20,016 nt of DNA from Rubrobacter sp. (GTDB lineage Bacteria > Actinomycetota > Rubrobacteria > Rubrobacterales > Rubrobacteraceae), in the NCBI GenBank assembly GCA_019247245.1, contig JAFAPF010000295.1:1-20016 (forward strand). Direction: 5' to 3'. Below the pieces are notes generated by a model, which was not told the DNA's origin, did not search any database, and was given only the letters and a program-made list of their open reading frames with translations. Positions 7,215 through 15,130 of this stretch are shown one piece after another (positions within the stretch are counted from its first letter, which is position 1; every line of letters begins with the position of its first letter). The position numbers and the translations under genes were made by a program.

Positions 7215-8060
7215 CTAGCGCCGTTCCCCAAGCACCCCTTCGAGGATTTCAGTGCGATTGGTCATGATCACGTCGACGCCAAGGTCCAGAAGGCGTCGCA
7301 TCTCGAGGGCATCGTCTATCGTCCAAACATCAACCCGCACACCCCGGTTGTGGGCTGCCTCCACGAAGCGCAGCGTAACCACCTTTCTTCCCCGGTACTC
7401 GACCGGCACCTGCAGGGCGTCGTAAGGGTGACAGAGGAAGCCCTCCATATGCAGCATGCTTAGGCTGTAGAAGATCGCTATCTCACGGCGCGAAGCACCA
7501 GTCGAGATACTACCTCCAGATAGTCTCCGAAAGCGGTTTATGACGGCCCAGGTCTCAGAGACAACGAGCACGCGATTCTCGGCGTTGGCGTCAGAGATAG
7601 ACTCCAGGAGGGCCACTTCGAGGCCGGGTCTGGCTTCCTTGATGTCGATGTTCACCAGGTGGTCCGGAAACTCGCGGAAGACCTCAGCGACCTCAGGCAC
7701 CCGCACGCCCTGGCCCCGATAGGGATAGGTGGCTCCCCCATCCGGGGTGAAACTGTAGCCAGCATCGAGGCCATATATCTCGCCCAGGCTCATATCACGT
7801 ACGAGGCCTGCACCGTCCGTAGTGCGGTCCACGGAGCCATCGTGGATCACGACGATGTGGCCATCCGAAGTCATGTGGATGTCAAGCTCGAGGCCTCCGG
7901 CTCCCCTCGCGATAGCCAGCTGGAAGGCCTCTAAAGTATTCTCCGGCGCCCGCAGAGAAGCGCCCCGATGAGCAAAATTAACTGGCCAATCCGTGTCGAG
8001 GCTTCGCGCCATTCTCTTCATACGAAAGGCGTCCACCGCAAACACCCGCTTTCTGCTCAT
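7215..8060 (-). CDS. Glycerophosphodiester phosphodiesterase
   Basis: Hydrolyses glycerophosphodiesters from phospholipid turnover to sn-glycerol 3-phosphate and an alcohol. The 281-residue TIM-barrel shows the family motifs: HRGASLRAPENT (H31, R32, E40, N41), ELDIHMTSDG (E58, D60) and the second catalytic His in VIHDGSVDRTTDG (H73, D74), then NIDIKE. The C-terminal part (DVWTIDDALEMRRLLDLGVD) is also typical. No export signal is seen, so it is probably cytoplasmic. ATG 8060 has no Shine-Dalgarno; ATG at 8021 or 8012 would keep the whole domain, so the start is uncertain. It precedes ahcY by 40 nt. Confidence 0.93.
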   Translation of the reverse strand: MSRKRVFAVDAFRMKRMARSLDTDWPVNFAHRGASLRAPENTLEAFQLAIARGAGGLELDIHMTSDGHIVVIHDGSVDRTTDGAGLVRDMSLGEIYGLDAGYSFTPDGGATYPYRGQGVRVPEVAEVFREFPDHLVNIDIKEARPGLEVALLESISDANAENRVLVVSETWAVINRFRRLSGGSISTGASRREIAIFYSLSMLHMEGFLCHPYDALQVPVEYRGRKVVTLRFVEAAHNRGVRVDVWTIDDALEMRRLLDLGVDVIMTNRTEILEGVLGERR

Positions 8061-8121
8061 ACACAGAACTTAGCATACACTAGTCCTTGCCCCCAACGAG
8101 CTATAGGTTGTATCTATATCA

Positions 8122-8149
8122 TTGACCCTTCGGAGAGTGGCGATATAAT
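8122..8149 (+). promoter_or_regulatory. Sigma-70-type promoter of tRNA-Leu
   Basis: The -35 box TTGACC (8122-8127) and -10 box TATAAT (8144-8149) are separated by 16 nt. The mature tRNA begins 14 nt after the -10 box, leaving a short 5' leader for RNase P. This is the best consensus promoter in the window. Confidence 0.8.
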
Positions 8150-8163
8150 TCTCAAGCTGCTCT

Positions 8164-8248
8164 GTCGGGGTGGCGGAATTGGTAGACGCGCTAGGTTGAG
8201 GGCCTAGTGCCCGCTAAGGGCGTGGGGGTTCGAGTCCCCCCTCCGACA
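8164..8248 (+). tRNA. tRNA-Leu (anticodon GAG)
   Basis: An 85-nt class II tRNA with a long variable arm. The acceptor arm GTCGGGG (8164-8170) pairs with CTCCGAC (8241-8247), with one G-U pair, and A8248 is the discriminator. The D-arm GGCGGAATTGGTAGACGC is typical of leucine tRNAs. The anticodon stem CTAGG/CCTAG encloses the loop TTGAGGG, so the anticodon is GAG, reading CUC (and CUU). The T-arm GGGGGTTCGAGTCCCCC is perfect. CCA is not encoded and must be added. The gene converges on secG, and no T-run terminator follows closely. Confidence 0.96.
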
Positions 8249-8342
8249 CTCGATTCATGGAGTAAAGAATTATTCCGCGTCGACTTTGTGAGTTTGTGAG
8301 TATTTACACCGGTCTACCTATGCCCAGGTGTATAATAAGGTA

Positions 8343-8384
8343 GGAGTCGCCTGTTCTCCCCATCCTCCCCGGGCGGCTCCTTTT
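8343..8384 (+). terminator. Possible hairpin terminator downstream of tRNA-Leu
   Basis: GGAGTCGCC (8343-8351) can pair with GGCGGCTCC (8372-8380) with one G-U pair, and TTTT follows directly. The 20-nt loop is long and the gap from the tRNA is nearly 100 nt, so it is not a classic case. It could stop tRNA-Leu read-through before the convergent secG gene. A TATAAT sequence stands just upstream, so a very short RNA is an alternative. Confidence 0.35.
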
Positions 8385-8409
8385 GCCCGGAGGTATAGCT
8401 CGGCTCCGG

Positions 8410-8634
8410 CTATGCGAGGAAGATCAGGGCTACCGTGGAGAAGGTAAAGAGAGCGACCACGATCAGGGTGAGCCGCGTAAGGTTCTTCTCCATGATGCTC
8501 GTGCCGGAGAAGGTGTTCCCCACGCCGCCACCCAGCGAGGAAGAGAGCCCTCCACCCTTACCGGAGTGGAGGAGGATCAACCCCACAAGGGCTACGCTGA
8601 ATATCGTGTGCAAGAACGCTAGTACGTAGATCAT
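8410..8634 (-). CDS. secG: Protein translocase subunit SecG
   Basis: A small subunit of the SecYEG protein-export channel that helps SecA-driven translocation. The 74 residues have the SecG plan: a first membrane helix (about 3-22), a Gly-Ser-rich loop ([18 protein letters not shown]) with the conserved FSGTS motif, and a second helix (about 53-73). It lies 33 nt after tpiA, as in other actinobacteria, and is probably the last gene of the glycolytic operon. The Shine-Dalgarno is weak. A short hairpin (ATAGC...GCTAT) overlaps the stop codon. Confidence 0.95.
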   Translation of the reverse strand: MIYVLAFLHTIFSVALVGLILLHSGKGGGLSSSLGGGVGNTFSGTSIMEKNLTRLTLIVVALFTFSTVALIFLA

Positions 8635-8667
8635 AGTGGCTACTCTACCACACCTTAGGCACCTATC

Positions 8668-9441
8668 CTAGGATGATAAGGTGGCGTTCACCAGCCCGGC
8701 GAACGATACGGGATCTAGGCTCGCTCCGCCCACTAGGCCCCCATCGACGTCTTTTTGGGCCATGACCTCGCCAATGTTCTCCAGTTTAATCGAACCACCA
8801 TAGAGGATGCGGACCTGAGAGGCGAACTGCTCGCCGCGCAGCTCTTCGAGAAGAGCACGTATCTTCCCGATAGCAGCTTGACTATCTTCAGGCGAAGCCA
8901 TATCCCCGGTGCCTATGGCCCAGATCGGTTCGTAGGCGAAGACGATATCGTCTCCGCGCACCTTCTTATCCAACTCCTCGAAAACGCTCTGAACTTGTCC
9001 CGAGCACTTGTCCCACATCTCGCCAGTATCTCGCTCCTCCTTGGTCTCCCCAACGCAGACGATAGGAAGCAGCCCAGCACCGATGGCCCGGCTCGTCTTA
9101 CGAGCCACCATTTCATCGGTCTCGCCAAAGATCTCACGTCGCTCCGAGTGGCCGACGATGACCGCTTCGGCCCCAACGTCCTTGAGCATCGGAGCGGAGA
9201 TCTCTCCCGTGAACGCTCCCGAGTCCTCAAAGTAGAAATTCTGCGCTCCAACAACGATCGGGGTAGCCTGTGTCATACGGCCTATCTGTTGCAGACAGGT
9301 GAATGGGGCGAAGATGGCTACGTCCACACCTTCATTATCAATGAGCCTTGGTAGAAGCTGCGCTACGTACTCCTCGGCCTCCCGGATGAGCTTGTTCATC
9401 TTCCAGTTCGCCGCCATCATAGGCCTACGGACCTGCGCCAT
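8668..9441 (-). CDS. tpiA: Triosephosphate isomerase
   Basis: Interconverts dihydroxyacetone phosphate and glyceraldehyde 3-phosphate in glycolysis. The 257-residue TIM barrel keeps the catalytic residues N12 and K14 (AANWKMNK), H98 (IVGHSERR) and E171 ([11 protein letters not shown]), with the phosphate-binding loop near [11 protein letters not shown] 9441 follows the pgk stop with no gap (TAAATG), and GGAGG overlaps the end of pgk, so the two are translationally coupled. Normal length, no oddities. Confidence 0.98.
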   Translation of the reverse strand: MAQVRRPMMAANWKMNKLIREAEEYVAQLLPRLIDNEGVDVAIFAPFTCLQQIGRMTQATPIVVGAQNFYFEDSGAFTGEISAPMLKDVGAEAVIVGHSERREIFGETDEMVARKTSRAIGAGLLPIVCVGETKEERDTGEMWDKCSGQVQSVFEELDKKVRGDDIVFAYEPIWAIGTGDMASPEDSQAAIGKIRALLEELRGEQFASQVRILYGGSIKLENIGEVMAQKDVDGGLVGGASLDPVSFAGLVNATLSS

Positions 9442-10620
9442 TTACGCCTCCTTCTCAGGCAGCACCTCTACCCCCGGCAGCTCTTTGCCCTCAACGTACT
9501 CTAAGGAAGCCCCGCCTCCGGTCGAGATAAAGCCTATGTAATTCTCAAGCCCGAGCTTCCGCACCGCCGCAACCGAATCGCCGCCGCCAACTACGCTCAC
9601 GGCTCCGCTCTTTGCCACGGCACGTGCGACACCCTCGGTGCCCTCCGAGAAAGCGTCTATCTCGAAGACGCCCATCGGTCCGTTCCAGAAAATGGTCTTC
9701 GCATCAGCTATGTAGCCACTAAACTTCTCGACCGTCTGCGGACCTATGTCCAAACCCATCGAGCCAGCCGGAAATTCCTCGACCCTTACCACCTGCGAAG
9801 GAGTATTCTCCTCCAACTTCTCGGCCGCTACCACGTCCACCGGCAAGACGAGCTTCCCACCGGCCTCGCCTATTAGGCGTGCCGTCTCTTCCAGGTACTT
9901 GTCCTCAACAAGGGAGCTGCCAGTCTCGAAACCTTCGGCCTTGAAGAAGGTGAAACACATAGCGCCACCGATGAGTAGGGTATCCGCGACTTCAAGCAGG
10001 CTCTCTATCACCCTGAGCTTGTCGGAGACCTTGGATCCGCCGACGATCGCGACGAAGGGGCGCTTAGGATTATGCAGGACCTTATCGAGGTGCTCGAGCT
10101 CTTCGTCCATGAGGAGCCCGGCTACAGCAGGCAAAAGCTTCGCAACCCCGACAATGGTCGCGTGTGCCCGGTGAGCCACACCGAAGGCATCGTCGACATA
10201 CAGGTCGGCCAGAGAGGCCAGCTGTGCGGCAAATTCGGGATCGTTCTTCGTCTCACCAGGGTAGAAGCGAGAGTTTTCGAGGAGCACCACGCCTTCGCCA
10301 TCCCACTTATCCAGCGCCTTCTCGACCTCCGGACCAACGGCCTTGTCGAGCTTGAGGACCGGTACACCGAGGTTCTTTTCGAGCCAGCGGGCGACCGGGT
10401 CCATTGCATACTCCAGGTCTGGGGCGCCTTTGGGACGGCCGAGGTGTGAAATCAGAATCGGACGCGCTCCCCTCTGGAGGAGGTAATGTATGGTTGGAAG
10501 CGTCCGCATGATGCGCGTGTCATCCATAACCCGCCCGTTCTTAACCGGAACGTTGAAGTCTACCCGCACGAGCACCTTCTTGCCTCGCACGTCGAAGTCC
10601 CTAACGCTTCGTTTGTTCAC
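9442..10620 (-). CDS. pgk: Phosphoglycerate kinase
   Basis: Transfers phosphate from 1,3-bisphosphoglycerate to ADP, the first ATP-yielding step of lower glycolysis. Family motifs include VLVRVDFNVP, ISHLGRPKG, YVDDAFGVAHRAH, VGGSKVSDK, the nucleotide site FWNGPMGVFE, and VVGGGDSVAAV near the C-terminus. The chosen start is GTG 10620 (MNKRSVRDFDV), which matches the usual N-terminus and gives 392 residues. An in-frame ATG at 10674 with GAGGA 4 nt before it would add 18 residues (MRTYEDRLRNGVRNAGDA) that family members normally lack, but would put the start 16 nt from gap. Both starts are possible. Part of gap-pgk-tpiA-secG. Confidence 0.95.
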   Translation of the reverse strand: MNKRSVRDFDVRGKKVLVRVDFNVPVKNGRVMDDTRIMRTLPTIHYLLQRGARPILISHLGRPKGAPDLEYAMDPVARWLEKNLGVPVLKLDKAVGPEVEKALDKWDGEGVVLLENSRFYPGETKNDPEFAAQLASLADLYVDDAFGVAHRAHATIVGVAKLLPAVAGLLMDEELEHLDKVLHNPKRPFVAIVGGSKVSDKLRVIESLLEVADTLLIGGAMCFTFFKAEGFETGSSLVEDKYLEETARLIGEAGGKLVLPVDVVAAEKLEENTPSQVVRVEEFPAGSMGLDIGPQTVEKFSGYIADAKTIFWNGPMGVFEIDAFSEGTEGVARAVAKSGAVSVVGGGDSVAAVRKLGLENYIGFISTGGGASLEYVEGKELPGVEVLPEKEA

Positions 10621-10690
10621 GGCGTCCCCGGCATTCCGGACCCCATTTCTCAGGCGGTCCTCATAGGTCCTCATACCATCCTCAGAGTGC

Positions 10691-11689
10691 CTACAGGAAC
10701 TCGCCGATATAGTGGACCAGGTCCACGGTACGGCAGGAGTAACCCCACTCGTTGTCGTACCAGCCGAAGACCTTGACCGTCTTGCCGTTAGACATTGTCA
10801 GCTGCGAGTCGAAGATGCAGCTCGCCGGGTTGCCGATGATGTCCGTGCTGACCAGCGGGGCATCAGTGTACTGGAGGATGTCCTTCAGCTCCCCTTCAGA
10901 AGCCTGCTTGAAGGTGTCGTTGATCTCCTCGGTGGAAGCCTCCCTGTTAACCCGCGCTACAAAGTCCGTGATGGAGCCGTCGGCGACCGGTACCCTCAAG
11001 GCCATGCCGTCCACCTTGCCTTGGAGCTCTGGGAAGATCACACCCGCCGTACGAGCAGCCCCCGTAGAGGTCGGGATGATGTTCAAGGCAGCAGCCCGGG
11101 CACGTCGGGGGTCTTTATGCGCCGCGTCTATGAGTATCTGGTCGTTAGTGTAGGCGTGACAAGTAGTCATGTAACCTGATTCAATCCCGAAGTTGTCTTG
11201 CAACACCTTGATCATCGGGATGATGCAGTTGGTGGTACAGCTGGAGTTGGAGACGACCTGGTGGCTTCCAGGGTCGTAGGACTTGTGATTGACCTTGTAG
11301 ACGAAGGTAGCATCGGCGTTCTTAGCCGGAGCGGAGATAACAACCTTTTTGGCGCCACCTTCGAGGTGCCCCGCGGCAACATCGCGCTCCGTGAAGACGC
11401 CGCTCGACTCGACGATAATATCGGCCCCAACGTCGCCCCAGGGTATGTTGGCGGGCTCCCTCTCGGAGAAGGCTTTGATCTCACGTTCGCCGATGCGCAA
11501 GATACTATCGTCTACGCTCACGTCCTCCGGCCACATCCCATGGACAGAGTCACGTTTGAAGAACACCAGACTCTGCCTGGACCTCGTATCGTTCACCGCC
11601 ATGAGCTCGATATCGCCCCTCTGTATAGCGGCCCTCGCGACCAGCATGCCGATACGGCCGAACCCGTTTATTCCTATGCGCACGGTCAT
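10691..11689 (-). CDS. gap: Glyceraldehyde-3-phosphate dehydrogenase, type I
   Basis: Oxidises glyceraldehyde 3-phosphate to 1,3-bisphosphoglycerate with NAD. The 332 residues show GINGFGRIGML (Rossmann fold), D34 in VNDTRS favouring NAD over NADP, catalytic C151 in SNSSCTTNC, H178 in CHAYTNDQ, and VPVADGSITD. The usual SNASC reads SNSSC here, a mild change. ATG 11689 has AAGGAG 5 nt upstream. It is the first gene of gap-pgk-tpiA-secG and is preceded by a 475-nt gap with palindromic sites, so operon control probably acts there. Confidence 0.98.
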   Translation of the reverse strand: MTVRIGINGFGRIGMLVARAAIQRGDIELMAVNDTRSRQSLVFFKRDSVHGMWPEDVSVDDSILRIGEREIKAFSEREPANIPWGDVGADIIVESSGVFTERDVAAGHLEGGAKKVVISAPAKNADATFVYKVNHKSYDPGSHQVVSNSSCTTNCIIPMIKVLQDNFGIESGYMTTCHAYTNDQILIDAAHKDPRRARAAALNIIPTSTGAARTAGVIFPELQGKVDGMALRVPVADGSITDFVARVNREASTEEINDTFKQASEGELKDILQYTDAPLVSTDIIGNPASCIFDSQLTMSNGKTVKVFGWYDNEWGYSCRTVDLVHYIGEFL

Positions 11690-11785
11690 AGTTACTCCTT
11701 CCCTTCTCGTGCCTTTGTAGGAGTTAGCTGTCAGCCATTAGCTTTTTCTTCTACTTTGCCCACTGTCGTATGCAACATAATTTTC

Positions 11786-11801
11786 GCAGGAGCGCTCCGG
11801 T
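11786..11801. promoter_or_regulatory. Candidate operator 1 upstream of gap
   Basis: This 16-nt site holds the perfect 10-nt palindrome GGAGCGCTCC (11789-11798), beginning GCAGGA. It shares GCAGGA-CG-TC with the site at 11836-11851. The centres of the two are 50 bp apart, which puts them on nearly the same face of the helix. This looks like a paired regulator site for the glycolytic operon; the regulator is unknown. Confidence 0.4.
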
Positions 11802-11835
11802 TTTGCAGAGTATCGAAAGGTGATTATGCCTTGAC

Positions 11836-11851
11836 GCAGGAACGTTCTTGC
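11836..11851. promoter_or_regulatory. Candidate operator 2 upstream of gap
   Basis: GCAGGAACGTTCTTGC is a near-perfect 16-nt palindrome with one mismatched pair. It resembles the site at 11786-11801 (11 of 16 bases identical) and lies exactly 50 bp from it, centre to centre. Binding protein unknown; operator role inferred from symmetry and repetition. Confidence 0.4.
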
Positions 11852-11902
11852 TTAGCTCCTCTTAGCAGGCTTCTTTTCTTCTTAGTTCTATATCCGTATT
11901 GC

Positions 11903-11957
11903 TCCTTAGTATCTATGTAGAGTACTCTATGTGAGTACTCTACATAGATACTAAGGA
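11903..11957. repeat. Perfect 25-bp inverted repeat with 5-nt loop
   Basis: The arms 11903-11927 and 11933-11957 are exact reverse complements around the loop TATGT. Each arm carries the smaller palindrome GAGTACTC (11920-11927 and 11933-11940), with centres 13 bp apart. There is no T-run on either side, so it is not an ordinary terminator. It may be a regulator site, a site cut as RNA hairpin, or a remnant of a mobile repeat. Confidence 0.85.
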
Positions 11958-12164
11958 AGGCACACCAGCCATATGGCCCATTTTTTATTTAGTTACCTGC
12001 TCGGCAGGTGCATGTGGGACGTTTTTCTTCGGAGTTAATATGAGAGTGTGAGAGTGCTCCCTGAGCAATATAGAGTCCCTCAGAATAGAGTTCGTTATTG
12101 CGACTTACCTAAATCAAATACACAATCGCCTATCGAAAGTGGGAAGACTAACAAGTTTAATGAC

Positions 12165-13031
12165 TCATTCTTTGCCGATGTCTAGCAATCTGCGGAGGCG
12201 GTGGTTGGCGGCGCTTTTGGTGAGGCCGCCGATCCGGGCCAGCTCGGCGAGCGAGGCATCGGGATGCTCGAGTCTAAGCTCCAACATCTGATGGAGCGCC
12301 CTGGGCAGCCCTTTGGGGTCTAGACGCTCTAGGGCCTCCTGCTGGCGGGCGGCAGCAACGGCGGTTCGCGCGGCGTTGGCCGCGTCGAAGTTCGTCACCC
12401 GGTTGGCGTTGGCTTTGGCCTCACCGAGGATAGCCTGTGCTTCGTACTCGAGAACGGCTTCGTGGAGACCCATCTGAGCGAGCAGCGTGGTCACTCCGTC
12501 AGCGCCTTTGGCGTACGCCACCCATCGGCTCCGGCGCGTGATAACTTTGAGAGGCACACGCGAGAGACGGGCGACACGCCTCACGAATGCTTCGTCTGCA
12601 TGAGCGAACTCCAAGTGTTGACCGCGGCGGTAGTCCGGACGGGTCGCCGAACCAGCGCCCTGAAAGGCTCCTCGGAGGTAAGCAGCGCCTGCGACACCGG
12701 TCCCGCGCAAAGACCGGTGTCGCTCGACGCGGAGTTCTTCGGCAGCCTGGAGGGCGCGGTTGCCTTCGACGCGCACTACGTAATGGGTCCAACCGAAGAA
12801 GCCCGACTTGGGCGGAGAGAGCCGGGATTCGAGCCCGAACTCTGAGCGCCAGAGCCTGAGGACCGAGCGGGCGACGGCCGCGCTGGTGGTACGCAAGGTC
12901 ACCCCTGAGTCGTCATGGAGCCCGATGGCGTCCACTAGACCGGCCAGCTCAGCCTTTCTACAGGCCCCCCCTTCCTGTGCCCCCGTGCGGGCGGCGAGCT
13001 GGCGCCGAAGCTCAGAGGTGAACGAGGGCAG
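12165..13031 (-). CDS. whiA: WhiA DNA-binding regulator, probable CTG start
   Basis: WhiA is a transcription factor that controls sporulation-septation genes in Streptomyces and affects division and chromosome segregation elsewhere. From CTG 13031 it has 288 residues. The N-terminal part is the homing-endonuclease-like fold (YLRGAFQGAGS and HLEFAH are recognisable). The C-terminal helix-turn-helix (about 225-285) contains HPDASLAELARIGGLTKSAANHRLRRLL. The only upstream in-frame candidate is TTG 13052, without a Shine-Dalgarno. CTG 13031 has AGGAGG 9 nt before it and gives the expected N-terminus MPSFTSEL. It overlaps the yvcK end by 20 nt, so the two are translationally coupled. Order rapZ-yvcK-whiA is conserved. 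Confidence 0.93.
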   Translation of the reverse strand: MPSFTSELRRQLAARTGAQEGGACRKAELAGLVDAIGLHDDSGVTLRTTSAAVARSVLRLWRSEFGLESRLSPPKSGFFGWTHYVVRVEGNRALQAAEELRVERHRSLRGTGVAGAAYLRGAFQGAGSATRPDYRRGQHLEFAHADEAFVRRVARLSRVPLKVITRRSRWVAYAKGADGVTTLLAQMGLHEAVLEYEAQAILGEAKANANRVTNFDAANAARTAVAAARQQEALERLDPKGLPRALHQMLELRLEHPDASLAELARIGGLTKSAANHRLRRLLDIGKE

Positions 13032-13977
13032 CCCTGCACACCTCCTCGGCAAGTTTTGAGGCGTGGTGGCGCACCTCAGCGTCGGCTTCGCTAGAGACCA
13101 GGTTTACCTCCCGCAGCCTGATGCCCAGGGCTCGGATCTCCTCACGGTCCACGATCACGGGTGTAGCTCCTTCGGCCCTGTAGGGCTCGATGAGCTCCTG
13201 CGATAGATCACCGGAATGGACGAGCACGTCTGTCACGACCGGCCCGACGTGGTCCGCTATGGCCCGCAGGTGATCCGAAGCCGAAAATCCCTCTGTTTCC
13301 CCCGGCTGGGTCATCAAGTTCGCCACGTACACCACTGGCCCCCGGAACGCCTGTAGGGCCTCTCTCACTTCGCCACCCAAGACGGCGGGAATGGTGCTCG
13401 TAAATAAACTCCCCGAACTCAAAACCACCACGTCTGCCTCATCGACCGCCTTGATAACCCCCACCGGCGCCGCCGTCCCCTCCGGCTCGGTAGTGATCCT
13501 AGTGATCCTCCGTATGGTCTTTCTCACGGCGCGTATCGCCGACTGGCCCCGAATAACCGTCCCGTCATCGTAGTGAGCTACCAGTGTTAGGCCTTCTACC
13601 GCTGCCGGGAAGACCTGGCCCTTTACGCATAACAAGCCGGCGGCTAGGTTGACACCTTCGCAAAAGCCTCCGGCCATGTCCGAGAGCGCCGCGATAATGA
13701 TGTTCCCCACAGAATGATCTGAGAGGGCACCCCCACGCTCGAAACGATAGTTAAAGACGTCGGCGAGTCCTCGACGCCGGGCTAAAGCCACGAGGCAGTT
13801 CCTCACGTCGCCCGGCGGCGCCACCCCCAATTCCTGCCGCAAGCGTCCACTCGATCCCCCGTCGTCCGCCACGGTTACGACCGCCGTGAGATCGCTAACC
13901 CGGTCCTTGAGACCCCTGAGCAGCACCGGTAGGCCAGTCCCCCCACCAAACGCCACCACCCGCAAGCCTTCGCTCAT
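13012..13977 (-). CDS. yvcK: Gluconeogenesis factor YvcK family (CofD-like fold)
   Basis: YvcK binds UDP-GlcNAc and links carbon use to cell-wall synthesis and cell shape in Bacillus and mycobacteria (CuvA). The 321 residues carry the nucleotide-site motifs FGGGTGLP (10-17) and VADDGGSSGRLR (37-48), then PGDVRNCL, and LSDHSVGN around 86-92. VVLSSGSLFTSTIPAVLG near 210-225 is also typical. ATG 13977 has no Shine-Dalgarno, but TATACT (13991-13986, minus) lies 8 nt before it, suggesting a leaderless transcript. The end overlaps whiA. Between it and rapZ lies a broken reductase gene not found in the usual cluster. Confidence 0.95.
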   Translation of the reverse strand: MSEGLRVVAFGGGTGLPVLLRGLKDRVSDLTAVVTVADDGGSSGRLRQELGVAPPGDVRNCLVALARRRGLADVFNYRFERGGALSDHSVGNIIIAALSDMAGGFCEGVNLAAGLLCVKGQVFPAAVEGLTLVAHYDDGTVIRGQSAIRAVRKTIRRITRITTEPEGTAAPVGVIKAVDEADVVVLSSGSLFTSTIPAVLGGEVREALQAFRGPVVYVANLMTQPGETEGFSASDHLRAIADHVGPVVTDVLVHSGDLSQELIEPYRAEGATPVIVDREEIRALGIRLREVNLVSSEADAEVRHHASKLAEEVCRAALVHL

Positions 13978-14029
13978 GATAGATTAGTATAACCGTCCGA
14001 TCGGTAACCCCGTCCTTCACGTGGACAAA

Positions 14030-14976
14030 CGCTGGCGATCGAGGTTCGTAGTAAATCAGGATCGAGCCTTTCGACACGACGGCGGTCGGATTGATGTTTT
14101 TGTGGCTGATGTAGTAGTGACGCTTTATGTAGTCTAGGTCGACGGTCTCGACGATACCAGGTTGCTGGTAGAGATCCTTGAGATAGCCCCACAGGTTCGA
14201 GTAGTCCACGATCCGCCTCAAGTTGCACTTGAAGTGACCATGGTAGACGGGGTCACAGCGCACCAAGGTCGTGAAGAAGGCCCAATCCGCCTCGGCGATC
14301 CGATCGCCGCATAGATAGCGCTTGCGACCAAGCACCTTCTCCCAGCGGTCTAACGCGTCGAAGAGCTCGGTGACGGCTTCCTCGTAGGCGACCTGTTCGG
14401 TAGCGAAGCCTGCATGGTAGACGCCGTTGTTGACGGGTTCGTAGAGCTCTTTGAGACTACGCTTGATCTCCTCGCGGAGGTCGTCTAGGTAGAGTTCGCG
14501 TCTTCTTTGGTTAAGGCCTCAAACTGCGTGTCGAGCATCCACATGACCTCGCGAGACTAATTGTTGACGATGGTCACATTTTTCTTGTCCCAGAGAATGG
14601 GTGTGGAGACCCGACCCGTGTAGTCAAGATCGGCCTTAGTATAGATCTCGCGAAGATAGCTCGCCTCGTTGACGGTGTTCGGGATGCAACCGGGCCGGTC
14701 GGAGAAGGCCCAGCCCTCTTCCCCCATTACCGGGTCGAGGACAGACATAGAGATCGCCCATTCAAGGCCCTTGAGCTTTCGCATGATCGCCGTCCGGTGC
14801 GCCCAGGGATCCCACGAAATGTACAGGTGGTAACGGTTCGGCTCCGCTTTATAGCCGCTCGAACCTTTCGCTGTTACGGAGTCCCTAAATGCGTTCGATG
14901 GGCGGATGAAACGGTCTTTCTCATCCTCCCGCCGACTTTCGGTCTTCCACTCCCCTTCGACGAGCATTCCGGTCAC
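14030..14976 (-). pseudogene. Broken glutathionyl-hydroquinone reductase gene (ECM4/YqjG type)
   Basis: The frame from GTG 14976 matches this family (GYKAEPNRYHLYIS, RKLKGLEW, NEASYLREIYTKAD). It stops at TAG 14559-14557, where family members have NNESRE; a GAG-to-TAG change fits. Reading resumes (SREVMWMLDTQFE), then needs a frameshift near 14495-14505. The C-terminal domain is then recognisable in another frame (LYLDDLREEI, VNNGVYHAGFATEQ, GDRIAEADWAFFTTLVR, HFKCNLRRI, IKRHYYISHKNINPT). The normal end is lost into the yvcK start. The catalytic site, usually SxACPWAHR, reads SWDPWAHR, so the Cys is gone too. Inactive by three independent defects; it sits in the middle of the rapZ-yvcK cluster. 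Confidence 0.88.
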
Positions 14977-15130
14977 AGAACCCCCAGTTTTCTAGCATCA
15001 GCCGTCGGCAGATGAGGCGGTGAATACCCCTCTTCAGATTGATTCTAGCGGGTATCGTCGCCCAAGGTAGACGAAGTTCTCGCCCAGCGACCAGGTGTGA
15101 GCTTTGGCTCGTGGCTGATAGCCTACTCTT

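Larger units (their letters stand above)
11690..12164. other. 475-nt regulatory-looking gap upstream of gap
   Basis: No gene is visible. From the gap side the stretch holds two related palindromes (11786-11801 and 11836-11851) and a perfect long inverted repeat (11903-11957). It also has a 10-nt palindrome around 11968-11977 (GCCATATGGC), a small hairpin ACCTGC-TCG-GCAGGT (11995-12009), and an A+T-rich tract before the whiA stop. No canonical terminator for whiA and no consensus promoter for gap could be fixed by eye. Confidence 0.5.

Noticed and set aside
11903..11957. Reading the long inverted repeat as a rho-independent terminator of whiA
   Set aside because: No T-run follows on either strand and the stem is A+T-rich over its whole length.
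11995..12009. Small hairpin ACCTGC-TCG-GCAGGT as whiA terminator
   Set aside because: On the minus strand it is followed by an A-rich, not T-rich, tract, and it lies over 150 nt from the stop.
13032..13052. TTG 13052 as the whiA start
   Set aside because: No Shine-Dalgarno before it, and it would put the strong AGGAGG inside the coding sequence.
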